From Septoria linicola (lineage: Eukaryota; Ascomycota; Dothideomycetes; Mycosphaerellales; Mycosphaerellaceae): a stretch of DNA of 64,000 nucleotides. Below the pieces are notes generated by a model that did not search any database, was not told the DNA's origin, and saw nothing but the letters and a program-made list of their open reading frames with translations. The position numbers and the translations under genes were made by a program. This document shows positions 1 through 10,854 of this stretch, piece after piece. The DNA lies in the NCBI GenBank assembly GCA_024114885.1, contig CP099429.1, positions 1,240,001-1,304,000 on the forward strand. Reading direction: 5' to 3'. Position 1 is the stretch's first letter. Each line of letters starts with the position of its first letter.

Positions 1-3000
1 TATAGCTCGAACTAATACCGCCTTACTCCTAGCTACCTTATTTACTAGGGAATTAGGGCATTATTATAGTATATACTATATACGCGTATAGCTTATAGAC
101 TCTATAGGAGTAGAGCGTATAGTAGGCGTAATCTTTTATACCTACGATATACTAACCCCTAATATAATCTTAGGTCGGCTATAGAGACGTACTTATCGTA
201 TACGAGTCGATAGCGGCTCGGATAAGTAGACCTATAGCGATACTTTTAAAAACGTTAAGGTTAGGGAAGCCTATAAGTTTTTTAAGGACTTGAAGTATAT
301 ACTAACTATATATATAGTAGTAATAAGTAAGATAGGCGGAGAGGTTAACCCTCTTCCTCTTAAGTTCTAATAGTTCTCTAACGTCCTAAACTCGATAGAA
401 GAGATAAGGAGTAAGCTAGTAGATAGCGTAGAGTATACGATTAAGCTACGTCTAGGTACCGTTCTACCCTTTAGGCCGCTATATTACTAGTCGAGTAAGG
501 AGCTAGAGGAATTAAAGAAATACCTTACTATAGGCCTTAAGCACGATTAGATCGAGCGTAGCGTTAGCGAGGTAGATACGCCTATCCTGTTTATACTAAA
601 GAAGGATAGTAAACTAAGGCTATATATCGACTACTAAGGATTAAACGAAATTACTATTAAGAATAGGTACCTACTCTCTTTAATTAGCGAGACGCTAGAT
701 AGGCTTATAGGAGCTATATAGTTTACGACCCTAGACCTTATAGATATATACTATCGGATTCGTATTAAGCCTAGCGACCGCTAGAAGACTACGTTCTATA
801 CGCGCTACGGCTACTTCTAGTATAAGGTAATACTATTTAGCCTAACTAACGCTCTAGCTATATTCTAGGCGTATATTAACCGTGCTTTAGTAGGTTTAGT
901 CGATACGTGCTACGTAGTATACCTTAATAATATTCTTATCTATAGTAAGAGTCGCGTAGACTACGTACGCGACGTATACGACGTGCTTACGCGTCTCTAG
1001 AAGTTCGGACTCTATACTTAAAGAGCGAAGTATAAATTCTAGTAGAAGGAAGTCGATTTCCTAGGCTTCGTAGTAACTACTAGAGGGGTTACGATAGATC
1101 TACGTAGGATAGACGTAATCGTAGCGTAGCTAACGCCTATAACGCTCGTAGAGGTTTAATCCTTCCTTAGGTTTACTAACTTCTACTAGCGTTTTATTTT
1201 TAAATACTCTAGAGTAGTATCTCTACTTATAGCGTTATCTAAGGGCGCCGTAGTAGGTAAGAAGCCGGGCCTACTCAAGTAGACTATACGAGAGGAGTAG
1301 GCGTTTACTAAGTTAAAAAGGCGTTTTTCTATAGTACCGCTACTAAGGTACTTTAACCTTACGCTTAGGTTATAGGTCGAAAGCGACGCCTCTAATTACG
1401 TAATTACTATAATCCTTAGCTAACTCTTCGAGTCTAAATAGTACCCTATTACGTTTATATCTAGGAAGATAATTACTATAGAGTATAATTACGAGGTATA
1501 CGATAAGGAGCTTCTTATAGTAGTTAAGGCTTTTAAAGTATAGAGGCTATACCTCGAAGGCGCTCCGTATACGATCGACGTACTAGTCGACTATACTAAC
1601 CTTTATAGGTTTATAGGTATAAAGAAGTTAACTAGTAGGTAAGCCTATTAGGCTATATTCCTAGCCCCTTTCGACTTCGTTATAACGTACTAGGTAAATA
1701 AGCGAAACCTAGCCGACGCGCTATCGAGGCGTAGTAATTACGCTAAGGAGGTAGTAGAGGTAACTAACCTACTACCTACCCTATAGACTAAGTTATAGCT
1801 ATAGGACGATTAGAGTATAAGGGACGTAGACGGACCGCTCGTAGCTCGTATCTATACGACTTATAAAGAATAGTATTCTTCGATAGAGAGAAGTACTAAC
1901 TCTAACCCGTAGTAGTAGTTCTTAACGCCTATACGAGTAGTAGGTATAATTACTAAGAGCGAAGAGCTATACGTAAATGTCTTAGACTTGATCCTTAGAT
2001 ATACTCGCGCGCTAGTATAGGCTAAGCTAAGTATAAGCGTAGTATACTCGTAAGCGATAAGTAATAGCGGCCGGTTCGAGTAATATACCGTAAGAGAGGG
2101 AAACCTCTAGATAGACGATTTACTATACGTACCTAAGGACTACGCTTTACAGACGTAGGTAATTCGTATATATTACGATAACGCCCTTATAGGCTATTTT
2201 AGTAAGGATAAGACTATCTCGCTAGTACGAAGGAAGTACTAGTAGCTAGAGATAACTAAGGATATCGTATAATACGTAGAGTCCTATAGGAGTTACTAGA
2301 AAGTAAAGGCGCGTCGCTATCGACTATATAGCGAGCTAACTACGCTACCTATACCGGACCGTCTGTTTTAAGAGTTAACTTAGGATTTTATTACGGACCT
2401 TCTACTAAGTAAGCGAGGAGTATACGTATATAATACGATTCTAGTTATTATCGACCGATATATAAAGATAGTTATCTTTATACTAACTACGAAGCGGTAT
2501 ACTAGTAGTAACCTTATAGGAGTCTTAATATTAGAAGTAATTAGGTATTATAGTATACCTATAGGTATTATTAGCGATAGAGAGTCTGTATTTACGAGTT
2601 AGTTCTAGTCTGACTTCTACTACGAGGCGTATATAAAGCGTAAGCTAAGTATAGCGTTCTATCTATAAACGGATAGGTAAACTAAAAGAGCGAATTAGAT
2701 ACTTGAGACTTACCTACGTATCTACTACGTAGAGTAGTAAGATAACTAGGTAGACCTATTAGTATAAGCCGAGTTCGTATATAATAATAGTACGTATACG
2801 ATATTGAAAATGTTACTATTTATAGTACTATATAGTTTTAATCTAGAGCTAGTAACGAGTAGGCGAGAAGCTTAGAGCGCGCTTTCTAAAAAGGAGATAC
2901 TAGCCGCTAAGGAAGCTATAGAAAGATTAAAGAAGAACTATAAGACGCTAAGTAAACGCTAGCGAGAAGTAAGCGAGGCGTAGGCTAGGTACTTTAATAA

Positions 3001-3440
3001 TAGGTATTAGGCTAAGGAATATAAGGTCGGCGATATAGTCTTACTATCGACAAGGAACCTACGATTAAAGGTTCTTTCGAAGAAGTTAGTAGATAAGTTT
3101 ACTAGGCCTTTTAAGGTAATTAACGTAGTAGGGAAGTAGGCGTACTACTTAGCCCTACTACTAGACGCTCTTATCTATAACGTATTTTATATATCGCTTC
3201 TAGAACCTTAGAAGGGTAGCGAGACGTAGGTAGAGAGTATACTACTCGCGGACTACTAGGGTAAATAGGAAGTTAAGAAGATTCTTAGAACTCGAGTAAA
3301 GAAGAGCGTACGCTAGTACTTAATCCGCTAGTAGGGCTAGCCTAAAGAGTACGACTAGTAGGAACCTAAAGAATATATTAGTAGCTATATAGTACTAGAC
3401 GTATTTAAAGCGTAGCGCGTAAGTAGGCGCGTAGTAAGAT
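1..3440 (+). mobile_element. RIP-degraded Ty3/gypsy retrotransposon, protease to chromodomain
   Basis: A plus-strand pol polyprotein can be followed through many stop codons. From left to right I read a retropepsin-like stretch (about 120-240), reverse transcriptase (about 560-1080; the DYRGLNEIT-type block at 630 and a YLDD-type box decayed to YLNN near 920), RNase H (about 1340-1720, ESDASNY then YDKELL), integrase (about 2330-2860, LPIPDR, VIIDRY, SDRESVFTS, YNNSTYT) and a chromodomain tail (about 3310-3390, YLIR..G.PKEYD). Almost every break is TAG at a position where the family has Gln or Trp, as expected from CpA to TpA changes on both strands. The element is cut by the window edge, so gag and the 5' LTR are missing, and I could not define a 3' LTR. 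A chromodomain-bearing Ty3/gypsy element is secure at superfamily level. It cannot be active. Confidence 0.93.
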
Positions 3441-3445
3441 AGAAG

Positions 3446-3482
3446 CGCTAAGGTACTAATACGCTAAGGTACTAATATAGTA
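3446..3482. repeat. Short direct repeat after the gypsy chromodomain
   Basis: A 16-base unit, CGCTAAGGTACTAATA, occurs twice in immediate succession just downstream of the decayed integrase/chromodomain end. It may lie in the 3' untranslated region or LTR of the element. Mutation by RIP makes any LTR boundary unreadable here. Confidence 0.45.
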
Positions 3483-3949
3483 ATACTAAGTACTAAGCGC
3501 TAAACCTATATATAGAGGTAAACTTTAAATTTAAGAGAGTAAGAAAATCACTAAGACATTTAGGATATATCGAAGCGTAAACTATATTATTTATATACGC
3601 TTACTAAGTAGGTCGTATAGTGCCTATAAGTAAGAAGTAAGAATCTGACTATAGCCTATATAGGCGCGAGCGGAGTAAAAGAGGCGTAGATAGGTAGTAA
3701 GCGAAACGCTTATCTATCGTTAGTAGAGAGCGCGTCGTCGCTAGCGTTTCCGCCGCTATCGACGCTCTCTACGTCCTTATCCTTATCCTCCTCTACCTCT
3801 ACCTCCTTATCGGATACTATGTCCTCTAAGAGCTTATCCTCCTTCTAGTTACTACCCTCGAGGTAGGCCGCCTCTATAGTAGCGTCTAGGGCGTCGCTAG
3901 AGGCGCCTACTATATAGTTAGTCTACGAAGAGTATTAGTATCGTACGAG

Positions 3950-4640
3950 GATCGTATAGGAAAAGTAGGTATACCTCATACTATAGCTCAAATATAGCTA
4001 CTATAAAGTTAGACTAGCGCTAGGTCTCTACTAGACCGGCGACGGACATCGCGCTAGCTAGTAGCGCGCCGAGTACGCTCGCTTTACGTAGCGTATCCTA
4101 GCCGCTAACGGCTTTACCCTTATTACTAGTAAAGACTCTCTTAGAGGTCTTAATAGAGGTATAGAGGGCCTTTAGGCGGCGCTTTACCTACTCTTTACGT
4201 ACGCCCTTAGAGAGGGTCTCTAGCTGCCCGTAGTAGTATAGTACGTGGCGCGCCTACCGCTTAAGGTTTCTATTAGTAATACGCTTATAATAGTAGTGTT
4301 AGCGCTTATAGCGCTAATACTTAACCTTCTAGCTAGGCTTTATTACCTCGTTATACGTAGGTTCGTCGTCTATACGTAGTCCGTTAGTAGGTAAAGCGTA
4401 GTTAAGGAGTATTCGAAGATCCGTACCGTCGTAGGTATACTTAATATAGTAGAGGTAGATCTCGACATCTCTATAGCCTCTAATATCGTCGATAGTATAT
4501 AGTAGGCGATTCGGGACTACGACTTAGGTACGCTTTAGTAGTATTATACTTACGTTCGTAGTACGGTAATCGTATAGAGACACTAGCTTACTAAGGATAT
4601 AGAAAATATTATATACGTAGAAAGAAAGTCTAAGAGAGAG
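3950..4640 (-). pseudogene. Unidentified coding remnant in RIP-mutated DNA
   Basis: Read on the minus strand, one frame is open for roughly 220 codons apart from TAG codons of the kind RIP makes from Gln and Trp. Recognisable protein-like text includes TIDDIRGYRDVEIYLYYIKY, YDGTDLRILLNYALPTNGLR, ITNRNLKR and HVLYYYGQLETLSKGVRKE. It lies between the gypsy and hAT elements and in opposite orientation to both, so it is probably a third repeat's protein. I do not recognise the family; it has none of the RT, integrase or hAT motifs seen next door. The ends are approximate. Confidence 0.4.
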
Positions 4641-5835
4641 TTAGAAGAGTTTTTAAAGAAATCTCGAGCCTAGCGACGTAGTCGCTATAGTAGAGATTAT
4701 ATTACTACGTAAACGTAAACATATATAGTAACTCTTTACTTCGTAGCGCGTATTTACGTAATACGCTAAAGGTCCGTAGGTATAACGCGTTAGAGACGCG
4801 ATAAGCGCGGAATATACAAAGTATATTATAAAGACTAAATAGGCAGCCTAGAATATAACCTATTAAGTAAGGGTGTCGCTAAGGGTAGCTCTCTTAGGGA
4901 GAGGAGATAGTTATAAGAGCTAGGTAAGGTTAAAGGCTAAGACCCGCCTTAGGCTCGTAGGCTTAGCGTATAGTATAACTATAGTACGCGTATATATCTG
5001 AAAGGAGGCAAGAATTAGTCTTACGATATCCTAATAGTCTTATTAGGAGGGCGCTCTATATATTACTATATACCTCTTTTATAAATTATTTCGTACGATA
5101 GCGCTAGAGCGTTTATTATACTATTCTCTACTAGTTAGCGGTATAGAGATATACGAGATAATTTAGTAGAGTCCGTAGGTATATAGGATAAGACTATTAT
5201 AAGTATCTAGTTTACTACGCGCGTATTAAAGGTAAGAGTATTAGTATAGTTATTTAGAAGTAAGAAGTAGCTAAAGCTATACGATTAGGTAATCTAATTA
5301 GTTCGGTTACGATAACCGAGCTCGCTTATATACGCTTAATATTAAATCTAATAGCTTAAGACCCTAAATTCCTCGCGATCTATCGTCGTAATTATAGTAT
5401 AGTTTCTTCTATACCGAATAATATTACTAAAATATACTAGATAGACAAGCTTAGCGGTACAAAATAAAGCTTAGATAGTTAGCTAAATTCCTATATAAAA
5501 ACATTTCTATATTTATATAGTTCTAGTACTAGTAATTTAAGCTCGTTTTCTTATCGTATTTCTAAATTAATAAATCGTTACTTTCTAGTCTAACCTAAGA
5601 TCTAACTCTAATATTATATTTATACCTTTATAGAACCTTATAATAGTACGTATAACTAAATAAACTACGACGATTCTAATAGGAAAACGTATTTACTCTA
5701 AAACGCGTTATATATAGCGTAATAGCGGTTAGAAGCGCGTTTAGTAATATCTTAGGGTTATAACTTACGAGTTTATAGAGATTCAGAGGAGCTAGATAGT
5801 TACTTTTATAATAATAATAATATAAAGGCGCGTCG
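4641..5835. other. RIP-mutated filler between elements
   Basis: About 1.2 kb of TpA-saturated sequence with no frame I can connect to a protein family. The base composition is the same as in the flanking transposons, so it is most likely untranslated or terminal-repeat sequence of one of them. Confidence 0.5.
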
Positions 5836-5839
5836 AAAA

Positions 5840-8252
5840 CATAGCGATAGACGCGACTATAGACTTCGTAGAGTTAGAGCTTAGTTTAGAGACTATTATC
5901 GATAACCTTACCGAGTTATACGCCGAATCGCGGCTTCCTAGAGCTTATTCTAGCTATTATAGTTATACTAGATTTCTCGTAGATAGACTACGCTTTAAAG
6001 GCTTTATACTAATACCCTCTAGTAAATACCCTAAAACGAGCTAGTACTAGAAACTAGAGATTAGAGTAGAGTTAACTAAGGTAGCGACTAGTACGCGTTA
6101 CTAGCTCTATAGAGTATGCTTTAAGAAGCCTAGTTCTTAAGGCTTAGTATTAAAGAGCATTACCTCGACTATACGACTAATCGACTATCTATATAATCTA
6201 GCTTTTAGTAAAGGTTACTACTAGATACGAGATAGTAAGTATATAGCGCTAGTAGTAGGTATAGGCTATAAACGAAAGGCTAAAACTAATAGAGATATAC
6301 GAGCCTCTTTCGCCGCTAAACAATAACGCGTAGACGACTATACTATCTTTAATCGAATTAGCTAGTAGAAGGCATATCTCGAGTAGAAGATAGGCGATAA
6401 TTAATTACTTCGTAATACTACCTTAAAGCGATTACGCCGGCTCCTTAGCTTCTAAAACTAACGTATTTTAGACCTCGTACCTTAGAACTATATAACCTAC
6501 CGGCGTTAGTTAATAAAGCTGTTTACTAGCTTAAAACTAGCTATCTAACGCTTTATAAGTAAGGCACGGAGCGACGTTATCGTATCCTTTAATAGTTAGA
6601 AGTCTAATAACGAGCTAGAGTTAATAGGTATATTCGGATACTTTATCGATAAATATAGTTATAATCGTATAGTAATACTAGGCTTACGTAATATATTTAG
6701 CTCGCACGATTTATTAGATATTATAGATACTATACTAGAGGTTATCCGCGAATACGGTATTAAGAAGAAGGTTAAATACTTTATATCTAATAACGTAAAT
6801 AGTAACGATAAGGTATACCGATTACTCGCTACCTCGCTCGGCCTTAATCTACTTAAATACAGACTACGCTATACCGTATATATTATTAATTTAGTCTATA
6901 AAGCTATCCTTTATAGTGTCGATATTAACGCGATTAATCAAGCCTATAAATTCGATAGCGATAGCGATAATATAGAGCCTTTAGATAAGGTAGAAGATAA
7001 TAAAGAAGTAGCTTAATTCGAGCGCTTAATCTATACTTAAAATAACCTCGAGAAACACGTTATTTAGCGTAGGCGTAGACCGCTCGGCAAACTATATAAC
7101 ATTGTTATCTACGCGTATAGCTTAATAACGCGTCGCTAGTTCTTTAAGAGTAAGTAGAAGAAAGCTAATCCGGACATAGTAATACTAGAGCTTATTTTAA
7201 ATAGCGGTATAAGATAGAATAGCGACTACGATATAATAGAGCGAGCTCTTAAGCTTAAAGACGCGTTAGAGCTATATTAGGCTTACTTTCGCGAGGTAGA
7301 CGACAAGCCGCTAGCCGCTAAAGATTGCCTTAATAGTAACGACTAGTATAAGCTCTAAGAGCTCTATTTATTACTTAATCTAATAAAGGAAGCGTTAATA
7401 GGTTTATAGATAGATAGTATATATATCTATAGCTTATTATAGTAGTTACTTATAACGCTAAACCTACTAATAAGCGTATTAGAGGACCTTAAAACATAGT
7501 AAGATTTACTACTAAACTTATACTTTAAGGCGTATGTTTTAATAGGTTAGAAGAAGCTAGATAAGTACTTCGCGCTTACTAATCGTTCACCTACTTATAT
7601 AGCCTTAATAGTACTTTATCCGTACTTTAAACTACGCTAGTTTAATACTATATAGAAGGATCTCCGCTTTAATCTAGAGGTAAAGAAACAACGCCGTAGT
7701 AACGCTAGGTTTAGCGTACGTAATAAGCGCTTATAGGCTTTATAAATACTATTATAGGGCGAGTTGTTTACCGAGCGCACACGTAGAGTTATTAAGGCCT
7801 TATAGATCGAATACCGCAAGCGATTTAGTACTATAAACGCGACTACGGCGACCGAGCCCTCTTAATTAAACACTACTACGAACCGCGATCCTACGTAATA
7901 CGAGTAAGGACTATAGCTAAGTAAAGAGATTATATAGGACGAGTATAATCGCTATCTTGTAGCGCTACCGGCACTACCAAAAACAGACGCTTTATAGTAG
8001 TAGAACGACTACTACAAAGTATACCCTATACTCTCTAGGCTAGTATATAATATACTAGCTTGTCCGGCGTCTTTAACTGCTACTAAACGCAGCTTCTCCG
8101 AAGCCGGTCATACGTTAAATAAGGCTTATTAGTATACGCGCAGTAACTTAGTAGAAGCAAATCAGTGTCTGAAGTTATGGTTTAGCTATAACATGGTGCC
8201 GGACAACATAGTAGTGGACACAACGACAGCGGACAATGAGGCAATGAGCTAA
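5840..8252 (+). mobile_element. hAT-family DNA transposase, RIP-degraded except its C-terminus
   Basis: The plus strand carries a hAT transposase. A BED-finger-like start lies near 5930-6060, then the RNase H-like catalytic part near 6560-6920 (IVSFNS.KSNNELELIGIF, YFISNNVNSNDKVYRLLATS, LRYTVYIINLVYKAI), and the hAT dimerisation domain at about 7960-8190 (YYKVYPILSRLVYNILACPA, RSFSEAGHTLNK, VEANQCLKLWFSYNM). The body has many TAG/TAA breaks of RIP type, with several catalytic-region residues altered. From about 8160 to the TAA at 8250-8252 the frame is clean and the base composition turns normal, so the mutated tract ends inside the gene rather than at the element's end. Terminal inverted repeats and target-site duplications were not found. 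The family call is secure, the exact ends are not. Confidence 0.9.
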
Positions 8253-8332
8253 TTATTCACTTGCAGGCTGTAGAACGTCCGTGCTTTAGTACGTAGTGCT
8301 ACTAATCAGACGACAGCCGCAATGTCCACTAC
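8211..8332. repeat. 10-bp perfect inverted repeat at the transposon/unique boundary
   Basis: GTAGTGGACA at 8211-8220 faces its exact reverse complement TGTCCACTAC at 8323-8332, about 100 bases apart. The left arm lies in the last codons of the hAT gene. Sequences inside the arms are also related (ACGACAGCGGACAATG against ACGACAGCCGCAATG). It may be subterminal hAT sequence or a small nested insertion. Confidence 0.5.
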
Positions 8333-8372
8333 AATCCAATCAAACGAAGATTATATACCAATCAGACAAACA

Positions 8373-9674
8373 CTACCCTTGATTGGTGTCTGTCTGTCTA
8401 TGAGCCAGCCTGTAGTCTGCTGTTCCTGGAGACTCTTCGTCGATCTCGTGCTGTGAGTCTGCTCTGGGGTCACCTTCTTCGCAGGGAGGTGACAGGGCAG
8501 GAAAGATGTCGTCGATCGCACCATGAGATTCGTCAGCTTGCGTGCCGTTAATCTCTCCATCCACTTGGCACTGGCTGCTAGAGATAGCAGCGTCTTCCAG
8601 CTGCGCCGTAGGAGTGATGATTCCCCGGAAATCGCCATTTGCGTCGTATTCGTTGATCTGCTGCAGTGCTGATGTGGTCTCAAGACTAGTCTCAATATTC
8701 TGGATGAGTGCATCGAGGCTCCCCAGCGTAGCGTCGAGGTCGAAATCTAGTAGAAGCGGCTGCATATCTAGGTCGACATAGCCAGTGTCGAAATCAAAGT
8801 CTGGCAGATGCAGGGGTGCGCTTGACAAGCTGTCATCCTGTAGGAACTGCAGAGGTGGGGCGACCGCGGAGTCGCGTCGAAGACTGACATTTCCGAGTCT
8901 CGACTGAAGCATGCTGTGCTGTGGTGCTACCACATTTTGTGTGATAGTCTGATGCTGAGCGGCGCCTTCTAGTGCCGTCGCTCCGGTTTGCAGGAAGGTG
9001 AGCTCGAGAGGGTCTTGCGCCTGAAGTGGAGAATAGAAGCCCCCTGAACTTGCCTTAGAGGAGATGAGTGGCCGAGGACAAGCATCACCGATCTGCTCCT
9101 CCTCAATCCGACTAAAGACGTTCGGGTCGAAAGCCCCGGAGAAGTGCGGGAAGTCTGGAATAAGAAAGTCTTGCGGTGCTGGCACGTCCTCCGTCTGCTT
9201 CGTCACTTTCTGCTTCCCAGCCTTCACAGCCTTTCTTGACATCTGCTCATGCTTGCGCTGATATTCTCGCTGCGCCTGCTGACTCTCACGAAAGTCGATA
9301 AAGTCATCAGTCGGAACGCGATTCGCGTACCCATATGGTGAGCCAACAGGAGTAGGACCTCCAGTAGGACTACCGAAGTTTGTCAAGCCGAGTCGGTTTT
9401 TTTGACTCTTTGTCAACGGCATAGCCATTTGTTTTGGTACAGCAAACAAAGGTGCTGTCTTTGTTGCGAGGTCTGCTGCATTGATGCTTCGTCGCGAACG
9501 CTTCTTTGGCGGTGGTAGTGAGGGTGACATATCTTCTGACTCGTCGGCTTGTTGACGCAGGCGCTTCCTCGCCATTTCGCGAAGCATGTCACTCATGGTG
9601 GTACTCGATGTACTTGAGATATCAAGTCTTTGTAATGGTGATGTGCTTGAGTGGTTCAAAAGGTGGTATGCCAA
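8373..9674 (-). CDS. Hypothetical protein with basic nuclear-localisation-like N-terminus and acidic C-terminus
   Basis: A single uninterrupted 433-codon frame; a start 78 bases further in (at 9596, beginning MSDMLREMARKRLRQQ) is an equally good choice because the first residues are low in information. The N-terminal third is basic and has PPPKKRSRRS, a classical monopartite nuclear localisation pattern. The middle is rich in Pro, Ser and Gln. Residues about 285-330 alternate hydrophobic and acidic positions (PDFDFDTGYVDLDMQPLLLD), a composition common in transcriptional activation regions. No enzymatic or DNA-binding motif is visible. It ends about 120 bases from the RIP-mutated block yet shows no nonsense codons, so RIP has not leaked into it. 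A nuclear role is inference from composition only. Confidence 0.6.
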   Translation of the reverse strand: MAYHLLNHSSTSPLQRLDISSTSSTTMSDMLREMARKRLRQQADESEDMSPSLPPPKKRSRRSINAADLATKTAPLFAVPKQMAMPLTKSQKNRLGLTNFGSPTGGPTPVGSPYGYANRVPTDDFIDFRESQQAQREYQRKHEQMSRKAVKAGKQKVTKQTEDVPAPQDFLIPDFPHFSGAFDPNVFSRIEEEQIGDACPRPLISSKASSGGFYSPLQAQDPLELTFLQTGATALEGAAQHQTITQNVVAPQHSMLQSRLGNVSLRRDSAVAPPLQFLQDDSLSSAPLHLPDFDFDTGYVDLDMQPLLLDFDLDATLGSLDALIQNIETSLETTSALQQINEYDANGDFRGIITPTAQLEDAAISSSQCQVDGEINGTQADESHGAIDDIFPALSPPCEEGDPRADSQHEIDEESPGTADYRLAHRQTDTNQG

Positions 9675-10044
9675 GTCAAGTGGATGAATGAGTGGTGGTG
9701 GAAGGTGTGACTTTTAAGCAGCTTCTGATCAGCGACTTCTTCAGTGTCGTTCCCCTACTCCTATTCACCAGCAGTGCTTGGTATTGTGAGCTCAGTATTT
9801 CCCTCACTGTTGTTTTGTGGTTGCCCATTCACCGGCAGACCAATCCAGCAAGGCCCGCGTCAATAGAAGTAAGACTATAGAAGAAGTGCAAACGACAATA
9901 CGCGCCGCTTGCATTGACAGCACACGACTTGCAATAGCAAGGGCTGTCGGTCAGTCTGACCAAGCCACTCTCTCACTGCTCTCATTGAGTGGAGCATGCC
10001 ACGCCGCACACCGGACCTCCTCTCAATCGACGTTACGGGCCTGA
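9675..10044. other. Intergenic, 370 bases
   Basis: Upstream region of the hypothetical protein gene and downstream region of the membrane-protein frame. It contains the TAA (10033-10035, minus) that finally closes the long TGA-interrupted frame to its right. No gene seen. Confidence 0.6.
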
Positions 10045-10839
10045 TCAGACCCTCCCCTTTTCAACAAGGTGACTACCGACATCAAGATCGTGAGATGCGG
10101 CCATCTCCTCTGCTTCTGAATGGAGTCTCAGTCGCCACGAAGGCTTGTAATTCAGCCAGAGTAGTTCTATAATCGCCCATGCGACCATGAAAGCACAAAT
10201 CGCAGTCAGGTACTGCACGAAGGGAATCTCCCACAGTTCACGCAGATTGAAGTCACGCCAGCCGAAGCCCGAAGCCCAGTGGGCTATCCTCTCTCTATCG
10301 CAGGGCCAGGCATCTGGTCGCACAGCTCGTAGACTCGATGTTCAGGCGTTCGGCAGGTATTGCGGCAGAAGCTGTGTGTCGGTCCATGGCACTTTGAGAC
10401 CAGTATGCACGAGCACGTTCATGATGAAACCGCGGGAGATAACAGCGAGTATCAGCGGGGAGTTCTTCTTGATGGCCGGATAGTCCGTCAACCTGTCCAT
10501 AATGAGCCTGACTGTAAGGGCTAAAGCGAGTATGCATTTTGCGCCAGTCTCACGGTAGGCATCGGCGGCTAGAAGCACATCTTCGAGGGAGTGAGGCGCA
10601 GTGTCAGCTTGAGATTGCATGATACTGGAGATCCTGAAGTGTTCAGCACTGCAGCTGTGTGTATCGGAAGATGACAGTGTATCAGTCTGGAGAATGACAT
10701 TGTGCTCACGCCAAGGCTGACCAGGAGCCAGGTGGCTGGTGCGAAAGCGTGCCAGAGTTCGTATCACTGCCAACAGCCACTCGCAGTATAGCAGATTGCT
10801 ACGTGCAAGGCACAGCAACACAGCTGCGTGGTCGTACAC
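10045..10839 (-). pseudogene. Putative membrane protein frame interrupted by one TGA
   Basis: Two open segments, 10342-10839 and 10045-10323, are in the same frame and separated only by the TGA at 10342-10344 and six sense codons. A plausible ATG is at 10620 (MQSQADTAPHSLEDVLLAAD). The product has hydrophobic stretches CILALALTVRLIM and LILAVISRGFIMNVLVH before the TGA and FVQYLTAICAFMVAWAIIEL after it, so stopping at the TGA would lose the last membrane segment. I found no GT-AG intron that would remove the TGA in frame. The frame closes at TGA 10045-10047, with a TAA four codons later. It is either a nonsense-mutated gene or a readthrough gene. I do not recognise the family. Confidence 0.45.
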
Positions 10840-10854
10840 CTCGCGTCTGGCGGT

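Noticed and set aside
1..8160. Mitochondrial or alternative-code DNA as an explanation for the AT-rich left end
   Set aside because: Stops are TAG/TAA at Gln and Trp positions, CpG is retained and TpA is in large excess, which is the RIP pattern; the proteins are gypsy and hAT, not mitochondrial.
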